In this document: one piece after another, positions 6,768 through 14,228 of the stretch
Position numbering within the stretch: position 1 is the first letter of the stretch
How the letters are laid out: the number at the start of each line of letters is the position of its first letter
DNA from: Flavobacteriaceae bacterium
Lineage (GTDB): Bacteria > Bacteroidota > Bacteroidia > Flavobacteriales > Flavobacteriaceae
NCBI GenBank assembly: GCA_947458575.1
Contig: CANHBE010000030.1
Span: forward strand, 1-15,551
Length of the DNA: 15,551 nt
Reading direction: 5' to 3'
Translations under genes and position numbers: made by a program
The notes under the pieces: generated by a model
The model's input: the letters and a program-made list of their open reading frames with translations, nothing else
What the model was told of the DNA's origin: nothing
Databases searched by the model: none

Positions 6768-8093
6768 TTGTCAGTAAGAAAAATATACAGTGATAAAGTT
6801 TGGGTTGAAAATAAGCTACAACCCGCGACAGTTTCTTTTCAAGATGGTGTAATTACTGCTATCGATTATGAGAAATTGACCGATGCTGAAGATTTCGGTC
6901 ATTCTGTTATTATGCCGGGCGTTATAGATGTGCATGTGCATATTAATGAGCCAGGACGCACTGAATGGGAAGGTTTCGATACAGGAACGCAAGCTGCCGC
7001 TGCAGGCGGAACGACCACAATCATAGACATGCCGCTTAATGCAAGTCCGGTGACTACAACTCCAGAAGCTTTTCAGCAGAAATTAAATGCCTCTGTCGGG
7101 AAAATGAATGCAAATGTTGGGTTTTACGCAGGTTTGATTCCAGGAAATGTGACAAAGTTAGACGCATTACTACAAACCGGTGTAGTTGGTATCAAATGTT
7201 TTTTGACGCATTCTGGTATTGATGAATTTCCAAATGTGACCGAACAAGATTTGGAGGAGGCAATGCCCATCATTGCAAAACACAATCTGCCATTATTGGC
7301 ACATTGCGAATGGTATGAAGATGAAATCGATTGTGATTTTGAGAATCATCCGACGAGCTATCAACATTATTTGGCAAGTAGACCTAAGAAATGGGAAAAT
7401 GATGCAATTGCTCTCATGATTCGTTTGTGTCGCAAACATCGGTGTCCTGTACATATTGTGCATGTAGCTTCTGATGAAGCTTTGTCTCAAATTGAGGCTG
7501 CCAAAAATGAAGGTTTGCCAATCACTGCGGAGACTTGCACGCAGTATGTTTTCTTTAATGCAGAAGAAATTCCGAATGGAGAAACAATATATAAATGTGC
7601 GCCTCCCATTCGAGAGCGTGCCAACAATGCAGCATTAAAAAGGGCCTTTCTGACCGGCGTGTTGGATTTTGTAACAACAGATCATTCACCTGCGCCACCC
7701 GCAATTAAAGAAATGGAATCGGGCAATTTGAAAAAGGCTTGGGGCGGTATTGCCGGGATTCAATTCTTATTAAGTGGTTCTTGGACAGCTCTGAAAGAAA
7801 TTATGACAGTGGAACAATTTATTCCTTTGGTTACTTCTAAGCCGGCTGCATTTATAAAATCAGATTCGAAAGGAATAATTGCCAAAGGGAAACACGCCGA
7901 TTTGGTAATATGGAATCCAGAATTGGTCTTTAAAGTTGAGGAAGATCATATTTATTTCAAACATAAAATTAGCCCTTTTATAGGACAATCCCTTTCAGGA
8001 TTAGTTTTAGAGACAATCGTCAATGGGGAGTCAGTTTACAGCAATCAATCAATACAACATAAAAATAGAGGAAAATGGCTTTTGAAAAAGTAA
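6768..8093 (+). CDS. allB: Allantoinase
   Basis: A cyclic amidohydrolase (441 residues) that opens the hydantoin ring of (S)-allantoin to give allantoate. The dinuclear metal site of the dihydroorotase/allantoinase family is complete: H56 and H58 in DVHVH (54-58), carboxylated K143 in GIKCF (141-145), H179 in LAHCE, H232 in VHVASD, and D305 in TTDHSP (303-308). NEPGR (60-64) and GGTTTIIDMPLN (80-91) are typical of allantoinase. The start is TTG at 6768; there is no in-frame ATG until residue 49, which would remove the N-terminal beta domain and shorten the protein abnormally. The gene overlaps allantoicase by 19 bases. Dihydropyrimidinase or dihydroorotase are the alternatives by fold, but the allantoicase and urate oxidase neighbours settle it. 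Confidence 0.94.
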   Translation: MSVRKIYSDKVWVENKLQPATVSFQDGVITAIDYEKLTDAEDFGHSVIMPGVIDVHVHINEPGRTEWEGFDTGTQAAAAGGTTTIIDMPLNASPVTTTPEAFQQKLNASVGKMNANVGFYAGLIPGNVTKLDALLQTGVVGIKCFLTHSGIDEFPNVTEQDLEEAMPIIAKHNLPLLAHCEWYEDEIDCDFENHPTSYQHYLASRPKKWENDAIALMIRLCRKHRCPVHIVHVASDEALSQIEAAKNEGLPITAETCTQYVFFNAEEIPNGETIYKCAPPIRERANNAALKRAFLTGVLDFVTTDHSPAPPAIKEMESGNLKKAWGGIAGIQFLLSGSWTALKEIMTVEQFIPLVTSKPAAFIKSDSKGIIAKGKHADLVIWNPELVFKVEEDHIYFKHKISPFIGQSLSGLVLETIVNGESVYSNQSIQHKNRGKWLLKK

Positions 8094-9094
8094 AAGAAAT
8101 CATCAAGGAATCGCCATCATTTACACAACTTACGGATTTGGCAGCTGAACGTTTGGGCGGAAAAGTTCTTTATGCAACCGATGATTTTTTTGCAGAAAAG
8201 GAAAATCTGATAGCTCCGACTCGTGGCATTTTTATCGCCGACAAATATACTGATCGTGGCAAGTGGATGGACGGCTGGGAGAGCAGAAGAAAAAGAACAC
8301 AGGGACACGATTGGGCTATAATTCAATTGGCGACATCGGGAAAAATTACCGGATTTGACATCGATACGAATTTCTTTTTGGGCAATCATCCACCACACGC
8401 CTCTATTGAAGCGATTAATCTTCCGAATGCGGATGGAATTACTGATTGGGATAATCTGGCGTGGATAGAAATCTTGCCAAAATCCCATCTGGATGCCGGT
8501 TCACAGAATTTCTTCAAATGCAGCAGCAACGAAATATTTACCCATCTTCGTTTGCACATTTATCCCGATGGCGGTGTAGCTCGCTTCAGAGTATATGGTG
8601 AAGTATTTAAAGATTGGGATGCCATTTCAGTTGATCAACAAATTGACCTAGCGGCGGCCATCAATGGTGGACAGGCAATTGCGTGTAATGATATGTTTTT
8701 TAGCTCAATGTCCAATCTTATTATGCCAAATCGCGGCGCCAATATGGGTGATGGTTGGGAAACGAAACGAAATCGAACGCCAAACAATCGAGATTGGGTA
8801 ATCATTAGGTTGGCGCATCTGGGTACCGTTGATAAGATTATTGTTGATACTTGTCATTTTAAAGGTAATTATCCCGATAGATGTTCTATTGAAGCTTGCG
8901 TCTCTGAAACTGATGATGTAGTCGATGCAACTCACTGGAAATCGTTGTTGCCACAGCAAAAGTTGCACGCGGATTATATACATGAATATGTTTCAGAACT
9001 CAATGATATCGGACCAGTCACTCATATCCGACTCAATATTTTTCCTGATGGCGGCGTGAGCAGATTGCGAATTTTAGGTAAAATCAAAAAATAG
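8075..9094 (+). CDS. alc: Allantoicase (allantoate amidinohydrolase, urea-releasing)
   Basis: Allantoicase (339 residues) splits allantoate into (S)-ureidoglycolate and urea. Like all members it is an internal duplication of two jelly-roll-like repeats, about 35-176 and 205-336, still easy to align: MDGWESRRKR (65-74) against GDGWETKRNR (225-234), and HLRLHIYPDGGVARFRVYG (157-175) against HIRLNIFPDGGVSRLRILG (317-335). The ATG at 8075 lies inside the end of allantoinase, preceded by GAGGAAA, one of the few purine-rich ribosome-site-like stretches in the window. The stop shares its last base with the GTG start of the next gene. Release of urea, rather than ammonia by an AllC-type hydrolase, means nitrogen recovery needs a urease or urea amidolyase elsewhere. 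Confidence 0.95.
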   Translation: MAFEKVKEIIKESPSFTQLTDLAAERLGGKVLYATDDFFAEKENLIAPTRGIFIADKYTDRGKWMDGWESRRKRTQGHDWAIIQLATSGKITGFDIDTNFFLGNHPPHASIEAINLPNADGITDWDNLAWIEILPKSHLDAGSQNFFKCSSNEIFTHLRLHIYPDGGVARFRVYGEVFKDWDAISVDQQIDLAAAINGGQAIACNDMFFSSMSNLIMPNRGANMGDGWETKRNRTPNNRDWVIIRLAHLGTVDKIIVDTCHFKGNYPDRCSIEACVSETDDVVDATHWKSLLPQQKLHADYIHEYVSELNDIGPVTHIRLNIFPDGGVSRLRILGKIKK

Positions 9095-10512
9095 TGACTA
9101 TCAATCTTTTCATCATTGTGGTTTTATACGTGATTTATTTCAGCGTACTGGTTACGTTGAGCTACTTTACTTATAAGATGCCTCGATTTTTGAAAAACAA
9201 ATCTGAAAAAGCAAACGCCGGCAATATAAACATTGAAGTGTATAGCTTGAATTATATGTATACCGGCATATTACTGGCAATTCTTGGGATTCTGGTTAAC
9301 ACTTATATAGTACTGGAAGGAACGACATTCGAAAGTCACTTTATGGAATGGCTGAATATTGTCATACGATTGATGCATATCACGTTTGGCATTGCTTGGA
9401 TTGGTGCGTCCTTTTATTTTGTGTTTCTGGAGAATGCTTTAAATAGAACGGAAGATGTTCGAGACGAACTTGCCGGTAATTTATGGGCGGTTCACGGCGG
9501 TGGATTTTACTATTTAGAAAAGTATAAAGTCGCTCCAAAGGCGATTCCGAAACATTTGCATTGGTTCAAATACGAAGCTTATTTCACTTGGCTAAGTGGT
9601 TTTTGTTTGTTATTTGTGGTCTACTATTTTAATGCGTCCGCTTTTCTTATCGATAAAAACGTGATGGATATTACGGCTACGCAAGGTATTCTTATTGGCG
9701 TTGGTTCTTTCGTGGTCGCTTGGGTTATTTACGATCTGCTATGTAAATCGCGCTTAATCAAAAATCAGTTGTTATTTGCGCTCGTTGGGTTTTTAATTCT
9801 AATCGGATTTGCGTGGTTTTACTGTCAAGTGTTCAGCAGCCGTGCCGCGTATATTCATTTTGGAGCCATGATCGGAAGTATTATGGTTGCCAATGTTTTT
9901 TTTGTCATTATTCCGGGTCAGAAAGAAATGGTGCGATGTGCCACATTGGGAATTCCTCTCGATCCGAGTTTGGGCAAAAAAGCCCTAGCTCGTTCGCTTC
10001 ACAACAACTATTTTACTTTACCGGTATTGTTTGTAATGGTCAGTAATCACTTTCCATCCACTTTTGGTTACGAGTATCCATGGTTGATTTTGGGGGTGAT
10101 TTCTCTCGGCACAGCAGGTGTGAAGCACTATTTGAATTTGAAAGAAAAAAAGGAACTCAATGTGTGGATTTTACCTGTTTCAGTTGCGATTCTGTTGGCA
10201 GCGAGTTTTATTTCAGCACCTGCTGCCAATCCTTATGAATGTCGTAAGGAAGTTTCTTTTGCCGAAGTTAATGACATTATTCAAAAACGCTGCGTATCTT
10301 GTCATTCTGCGAATCCCACGGACGACACGTACAAAGTGGCGCCAAATGGAGTTATGTATGATACGCCGGATGCGATTGTTGCCAAGAAAGATTTGATTAT
10401 GCAGCGCGTGGTGGTGACGAAGACCATGCCTCAAAATAATAAGACCAACATCACCGAGGAAGAACGAAACACCTTGCGCTGTTGGATTGAACAGGGCGCG
10501 AGTCTAAAATAA
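9094..10512 (+). CDS. puuD: Membrane-bound cytochrome c urate oxidase (PuuD type)
   Basis: A 472-residue inner-membrane protein with roughly nine or ten hydrophobic segments (for example 5-25, 55-75, 90-112, 165-183, 196-216, 225-245, 255-275, 328-345, 358-375) followed by a C-terminal cytochrome c domain. The heme motif is CVSCH (C400, C403, H404), and M445 in KTMPQNN is the likely axial ligand. The membrane part shows RLMHITFGIAWIGASFYF (92-109), AVHGGGFY (132-139) and HNNYFTLPVLFVMVSNHFP (303-321), typical of the PF06181 urate oxidase family characterised in Agrobacterium. It oxidises urate to 5-hydroxyisourate, passing electrons to the respiratory chain instead of making hydrogen peroxide. 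The GTG start shares a base with the allantoicase TAG (TAGTG). It fills the uricase step; no soluble uricase is present. Confidence 0.93.
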   Translation: MTINLFIIVVLYVIYFSVLVTLSYFTYKMPRFLKNKSEKANAGNINIEVYSLNYMYTGILLAILGILVNTYIVLEGTTFESHFMEWLNIVIRLMHITFGIAWIGASFYFVFLENALNRTEDVRDELAGNLWAVHGGGFYYLEKYKVAPKAIPKHLHWFKYEAYFTWLSGFCLLFVVYYFNASAFLIDKNVMDITATQGILIGVGSFVVAWVIYDLLCKSRLIKNQLLFALVGFLILIGFAWFYCQVFSSRAAYIHFGAMIGSIMVANVFFVIIPGQKEMVRCATLGIPLDPSLGKKALARSLHNNYFTLPVLFVMVSNHFPSTFGYEYPWLILGVISLGTAGVKHYLNLKEKKELNVWILPVSVAILLAASFISAPAANPYECRKEVSFAEVNDIIQKRCVSCHSANPTDDTYKVAPNGVMYDTPDAIVAKKDLIMQRVVVTKTMPQNNKTNITEEERNTLRCWIEQGASLK

Positions 10513-10522
10513 TGAAAAGCCT

Positions 10523-11371
10523 ATGACCTTAGCTGAATACAATAGATTAGAAAAAGAGGTTGCCGCAAAACATTTGATGGATTGCTGTGGCTCAATGAAT
10601 TGGGTTGCGAAAATGATGCTTCATTTTCCTTTTGCATCTGAGCAGCAATTGGTGCATTTGAGTTCGACGATTTGGTATGAGCAATGCCATCACGTTGATT
10701 GGCGAGAATCGTTTACGCATCATCCAAAAATTGGCGATGTCAAAAGTTTGACTGAGAAATTTGCTGGTAAAGAGCAAGCGGGCGTTGCAAGTGCCACATC
10801 AGCGACCATTGAAGCTTTGGCTGATGCGAATGCAGATTATGAGAAGAAATTTGGTTTTATTTTCATCGTATGTGCGACCGGAAAGTGCGCAGAAGAAATG
10901 TTGCAATTATTGCACGATCGATTGGAGAATTCCATAGATGAAGAACTTCATATCGCGATGGGTGAGCAGCAAAAAATCACAATAATTAGATTGAAGAAAC
11001 TCTTATTGTCGGCTCCCTTTGATTTTCTGAAAGTGAGTCAAATAACCACTCATGTTCTCGATACTGCGCAAGGAATACCGGGAAAAGATATTTCGATTCG
11101 AATGCAAGCGAAAAAGAATGGACTTTGGCAAACAATCGCGCAAGGTATTACCAATGCAGATGGAAGAATTCCTGATTTATTACCTCAAGAGCACTATCTT
11201 AAACCGGACACTTATAAAATGATTTTCGACACCGGAAGCTATTTCAAAAAGCAAAATCTGAAGACATTTTATCCGCAAGTTGATATAATTTTTAATACTT
11301 TCGACGAGTCACATTATCATGTTCCACTACTGGTGAATCCTTTTGGATATAGTACTTATCGCGGGAGTTGA
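10523..11371 (+). CDS. OHCU decarboxylase / 5-hydroxyisourate hydrolase fusion (allantoin synthase)
   Basis: A fusion (282 residues) of the two enzymes that act after urate oxidase. The N-terminal part (about 1-165) is OHCU decarboxylase: FTHHPKIGD (64-72) with H67 as the catalytic-type His, then KEQAGV (83-88) with a conserved Glu (E84). The C-terminal part (about 172-282) is the transthyretin-like HIU hydrolase: THVLDTAQGIPGKDI (176-190, with H177), NADGRI (211-216, with R215), YHVPLLVNPFGYSTYRGS (265-282, with H266 and the YRGS ending diagnostic of the hydrolase). It hydrolyses 5-hydroxyisourate to OHCU and decarboxylates that to (S)-allantoin, so stereochemistry is set in one polypeptide. 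The domain order matches plant TTL/allantoin synthase. It starts 10 bases after puuD. Noncoding sequence follows. Confidence 0.94.
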   Translation: MTLAEYNRLEKEVAAKHLMDCCGSMNWVAKMMLHFPFASEQQLVHLSSTIWYEQCHHVDWRESFTHHPKIGDVKSLTEKFAGKEQAGVASATSATIEALADANADYEKKFGFIFIVCATGKCAEEMLQLLHDRLENSIDEELHIAMGEQQKITIIRLKKLLLSAPFDFLKVSQITTHVLDTAQGIPGKDISIRMQAKKNGLWQTIAQGITNADGRIPDLLPQEHYLKPDTYKMIFDTGSYFKKQNLKTFYPQVDIIFNTFDESHYHVPLLVNPFGYSTYRGS

Positions 11372-11389
11372 GCGACTAGTAATTAGTAA

Positions 11390-11413
11390 TTTAAAAGAGT
11401 AGTTTCTTTTAAA
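11390..11413. terminator. AT-rich stem-loop after the urate-degradation genes
   Basis: TTTAAAAGA (11390-11398) and TCTTTTAAA (11405-11413) form a perfect 9-bp inverted repeat with a 6-base loop, 18 bases after the fusion-gene stop. The stem has few G-C pairs and no T-run follows, so it is at best a weak terminator or an mRNA 3'-end stabiliser. Confidence 0.35.
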
Positions 11414-11435
11414 ATATAAACTTGAAACAAAATAG

Positions 11436-11517
11436 GATGCCCTAGCCCCGATAGCAGCGGAAATCCTTTGTCGGCGGCGTTCGACGGCAAAGATTGCAGC
11501 GGAAAGCGGGATTAGCT
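11436..11517 (+). ncRNA. Structured RNA-like repeat element, resembling Flavo-1
   Basis: This stretch is richer in G+C than its surroundings and is built from mirrored halves. CTAGCCCCGATAGCAGCGG (11442-11460) faces TTGCAGCGG (11494-11502) and AGCGGGATTAGCT (11505-11517). The outer arms pair as CTA/TAG and CCC/GGG with a small bulge. The centre is a hairpin with CTTTG (11466-11470) paired to CAAAG (11488-11492) around a GC-rich loop. From memory the arm sequences TAGCCCCGAT...AGCGG and GCAGCGGAAAGCGGGATTAGC resemble the Flavo-1 RNA motif reported in Bacteroidota, whose function is unknown. No covariance search was possible here. It lies about 50 bases upstream of the next start codon; whether it acts as a leader, a small RNA or a repeat is open. 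Confidence 0.5.
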
Positions 11518-11568
11518 ACTAAAACATATAATAATTCGTAATTCATAATTTTTTAATTTGAAATTAAA

Positions 11569-12903
11569 ATGACCATTCCTTCCCATAAAAAAGAGCAGTT
11601 ATTTCGTAGCTTACACCAAGCGAATACTGCATTTAATGAAATTTATCCGGGTGACAACAGCAATCGGCAGCCGGTTCACACTTTGTACGGCGGTGCCAAC
11701 CTTTTTAAGTTTGATGCACCCGTAGCATTGGGGCATAGAGCTTTAGAAATTCTTGAAACGTATGCGCCTAATCACGAGGTTTTTGGAAAAGCGTTCGGAC
11801 TGACAGGCGGTGCCGACTTTAGTAAGCGCATTTATGACAAGGTTGTAGCCAAACTGAAATCTGAGGCTATTGAGGATTTTAGAATCGACTTTGAAGACGG
11901 CTACGGCAATCGAAGTAATGAAGAGGAAGATGCGACTGCGGCTGCTACAGCGATTGAAGTTGCCAAAGGGATGCAGGCTAAAACATTGTCGCCATTTATT
12001 GGCATTCGGATTAAGCCTTTTAATGAAGAGATGAAGGAGCGTGGTTTGCGGACTTTAGATATTTTCATTACGACATTGGTGAAGGAAACAGGAGGAAAAT
12101 TGCCTGATAATTTTGTGGTGATGTTGCCGAAAGTGACAATTCCGGAACAGCCGGAGACCTTGGCCAATTTTTTTGCGATTTTGGAAGAAGAACTCGGCTT
12201 GAAGAAAGGCATTTTGAAAATGGAGATGATGGTTGAAACGACTCAATCTATCATGGATATCAATGGTACCAATCCGTTGTATCGATTTATCAAGGCTGCA
12301 CAAGGGCGATGTATTGCGATGCATTTTGGGACATACGATTATACGGCAAGTTGTAGTATTACGGCGAAGTATCAGGAGATGGATCACCCGGTTTGTGACT
12401 TCGCCCATCATATGACGAAAGTGGCGTTGGCTCACACTGGTATATGGTTGAGTGATGGGGCGACGAACACGATGCCCATTGGTCCACATCGCGGTGATTT
12501 AACACCCGCTCAAGAGGAAGAGAATCGTCAAGTCGTTCACAGAGCATGGAAGAAAGGTTATGATCATATTCGTCATTCCTTGTGGAATGGGTATTATCAG
12601 GGTTGGGATTTAAACCCGGCGCAGTTTCCGATGCGATATGCTGCGGTATATGCCTTTTTTTTAGAAAGTTATGATGATGCGGTAGATCGATTAAAGACCT
12701 TTGTAGATAAGGCAGCACGTGCTACTTTGATAGGAGATGTTTTTGATGATGCAGCGACCGGACAAGGATTGTTGAATTATTTTCTACGCGCATTAAATAG
12801 TGGTGCCATTACAGAAGAAGAAGTATTGGCTACCGGCTTGACATTAGAAGAAATTCGGGGACGTTCCTTCAAAAAAATCTTAGAGAATAGAATGGCGAAG
12901 TAA
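11569..12903 (+). CDS. HpcH/HpaI aldolase / citrate lyase-like TIM-barrel protein of unknown substrate
   Basis: A 444-residue soluble protein that looks like the HpcH/HpaI aldolase-citrate lyase beta superfamily, in a longer subgroup (probably DUF6986, a recollection). Superfamily-like segments come in barrel order: FRIDFEDGYG (104-113), IGIRIKPF (144-151), VVMLPKVTIPEQ (183-194), KMEMMVETTQSI (217-228, E223 as a likely Mg2+ ligand) and MHFGTYDYTAS (251-261, D257 as the likely second ligand). The superfamily makes or breaks C-C bonds next to a 2-oxo or CoA-ester group, often with glyoxylate, acetyl-CoA or pyruvate. Coming right after genes that yield ureidoglycolate, it may consume glyoxylate, but that is inference from position only. 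The residues 260-345, rich in His and aromatic residues, are not recognised from other members. The start ATG at 11569 is clear. Confidence 0.72.
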   Translation: MTIPSHKKEQLFRSLHQANTAFNEIYPGDNSNRQPVHTLYGGANLFKFDAPVALGHRALEILETYAPNHEVFGKAFGLTGGADFSKRIYDKVVAKLKSEAIEDFRIDFEDGYGNRSNEEEDATAAATAIEVAKGMQAKTLSPFIGIRIKPFNEEMKERGLRTLDIFITTLVKETGGKLPDNFVVMLPKVTIPEQPETLANFFAILEEELGLKKGILKMEMMVETTQSIMDINGTNPLYRFIKAAQGRCIAMHFGTYDYTASCSITAKYQEMDHPVCDFAHHMTKVALAHTGIWLSDGATNTMPIGPHRGDLTPAQEEENRQVVHRAWKKGYDHIRHSLWNGYYQGWDLNPAQFPMRYAAVYAFFLESYDDAVDRLKTFVDKAARATLIGDVFDDAATGQGLLNYFLRALNSGAITEEEVLATGLTLEEIRGRSFKKILENRMAK

Positions 12904-12940
12904 AGCAACTGTTCAGAAACGTTTAGTAGAAGATAATTTA

Positions 12941-14200
12941 ATGGTAACTATAAAGAGCAAAGTAAGGCGTTTCTGGAAATTATTAGGTCCGGGTTTGATC
13001 ACTGGTGCTAGCGATGACGATCCGTCTGGTATTGCAACCTATTCGCAAGCTGGAGCAGGCTTTGGACTGTCGACACTTTGGACAGCTTTGATTGCCTTCC
13101 CACTGATGGCAAGTATTCAACAAATGTGCGCACGCATTGGATTGGTTACAGAGCAAGGTTTGACAGGAACCTTGAAGAAGAATTATCCCAGACCTGTTTT
13201 GTATTTGATGCTGCTCTTTAGTTTTCCGGCCATTGTAATGAATATTGGTGCGGATATAGCGGGTATGGGTGCTGTGGGTAATTTGCTTTTTCCCGCCATA
13301 GATGCCACTTACTTTAGTGTCGTTTTTACAGTGATTTTGTTAATCTTGATTATTTATCTTCCCTATCAACGGATAGCAGCTATTTTAAAATATTTATGTG
13401 TTGTCCTGCTTGTATACCTTATTGTGCCGTTTTTATACCATCAAGATTGGTTGCTCATTTTGAAGTCGACATTTGTTCCCACCATTCATTTTAATAAAGA
13501 ATTTGTTGGGATTCTGGTCGGTATCTTGGGTACCACGATTTCTCCTTACTTATTTTTTTGGCAAGCCTCAATGGAAGTTGAAGAAATGAAGCACAGAAAG
13601 AAACATTTGGTTGTAAACAAAAGAATCATCAACGAAATGAAGCAGGATGTCGATTTTGGAATGTCGTTTTCAGGTTTGGTTATGTTTTTTATTATTTTGA
13701 CAACCGGTACGGTCTTGTATCAGGCAGGTGTTCGACAAATAGACACTGTCGAACAAGCAGCTCAAGCGTTAAAGCCGCTAGCGGGAAATTTTGCTTATTT
13801 GCTTTTTGCGATTGGAGTAATCGGTACAGGACTATTGGCGATTCCCGTTCTCAGCGGTTCTCTTTCATATATAATAACAGAAACGTTTGGATGGGAGCGA
13901 GGCTTGGATAAAAAGTTTCACGAAGCCAAGGCATTCTATATTGTGATTGCGATTTCTTTGGTTTTGGGCTTGTCTCTCAATTATATTGGGATTTCACCGA
14001 TAAAGGCGTTAATCTACACGGCAATTTTGTACGGAATTACCGCACCGGTATTGATTGCAATAATTTTGCATGTTTCGAACAATAAAGCAGTTATGGGAAA
14101 TTTTACAAATTCAAGAACTTCTAATATTTTAGGCTTTCTAGCTTTGATCATAATGACTTGTGCTGCTGGCGCCTTACTTTACTTGCAATTTACAACATAA
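12941..14200 (+). CDS. NRAMP-like divalent metal ion transporter
   Basis: An 11-helix-type membrane protein (419 residues) of the NRAMP/SLC11 superfamily. The start GPGLITGASDDDPSGIATYSQAGAGFG (16-42) corresponds to NRAMP helix 1, and the segment IQQMCARIGLVTEQGL (59-74) to its conserved helix 2 region. Helix 6 begins GILGTTISPYLFFWQAS (194-210). Classical Mn/Fe transporters have DPGN in helix 1 and a metal-ligating Met in MPHN of helix 6; here these read DPSG (27-30) and SPYL (201-204). The helix-1 Asp remains, but Asn and Met are lost, so classical Mn/Fe selectivity is doubtful; NRAMP-related Mg transporters show comparable changes. It starts 37 bases after the previous gene, and no promoter is obvious, so co-transcription is likely. 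Confidence 0.85.
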   Translation: MVTIKSKVRRFWKLLGPGLITGASDDDPSGIATYSQAGAGFGLSTLWTALIAFPLMASIQQMCARIGLVTEQGLTGTLKKNYPRPVLYLMLLFSFPAIVMNIGADIAGMGAVGNLLFPAIDATYFSVVFTVILLILIIYLPYQRIAAILKYLCVVLLVYLIVPFLYHQDWLLILKSTFVPTIHFNKEFVGILVGILGTTISPYLFFWQASMEVEEMKHRKKHLVVNKRIINEMKQDVDFGMSFSGLVMFFIILTTGTVLYQAGVRQIDTVEQAAQALKPLAGNFAYLLFAIGVIGTGLLAIPVLSGSLSYIITETFGWERGLDKKFHEAKAFYIVIAISLVLGLSLNYIGISPIKALIYTAILYGITAPVLIAIILHVSNNKAVMGNFTNSRTSNILGFLALIIMTCAAGALLYLQFTT

Positions 14201-14217
14201 ATCTTCCATTAAGATTT
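14199..14217. terminator. Hairpin at the end of the transporter gene
   Basis: AAATCTT (14199-14205) and AAGATTT (14211-14217) form a perfect 7-bp stem with a 5-base loop that overlaps the stop codon of the NRAMP-like gene. The stem is AT-rich and no T-run follows, so terminator function is possible but weakly supported. Confidence 0.35.
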
Positions 14218-14228
14218 GCTGACTTTAG

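Larger units (their letters stand above)
11372..11568 (+). other. Intergenic region with repeats and a structured element
   Basis: A 197-base noncoding gap. From left to right it holds short AT-rich near-repeats (TAGTAATTAGTAATT, 11378-11391), an AT stem-loop, a GC-richer structured element, and another AT-rich run with ATTCGTAATTCATAATT (11533-11549). Such TAATT-type runs are often seen around small repeated elements in Bacteroidota intergenic DNA (recollection, not searched). No clear TAnnTTTG promoter precedes the next gene; the closest, TTAATTTG at 11553-11560, has one mismatch and would leave nearly no leader. Confidence 0.5.

Noticed and set aside
6580..6777. 65-codon hydrophobic frame across the moaA-allantoinase gap
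   Set aside because: Starts on TTG within moaA, runs into allantoinase, and its hydrophobicity follows from the AT-rich gap. It would also cross the promoter-like sequence.
8177..9082. Internal repeat in the allantoicase gene as a possible recent duplication
   Set aside because: The two-repeat structure is a standing feature of the allantoicase family, and the DNA of the halves has diverged; it is not a recent event.
11527..11532. TATAAT, a possible sigma-70 -10 box before the HpcH-like gene
   Set aside because: Bacteroidota primary sigma factors use TAnnTTTG rather than TATAAT, the region is AT-rich enough for chance, and no matching upstream element was seen.
12055..12718. Two long minus-strand frames (144 and 119 codons)
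   Set aside because: Both are antisense to the HpcH/HpaI-like gene, overlap each other in different frames and have His/Arg-rich peptides of the kind produced by reading a gene backwards.
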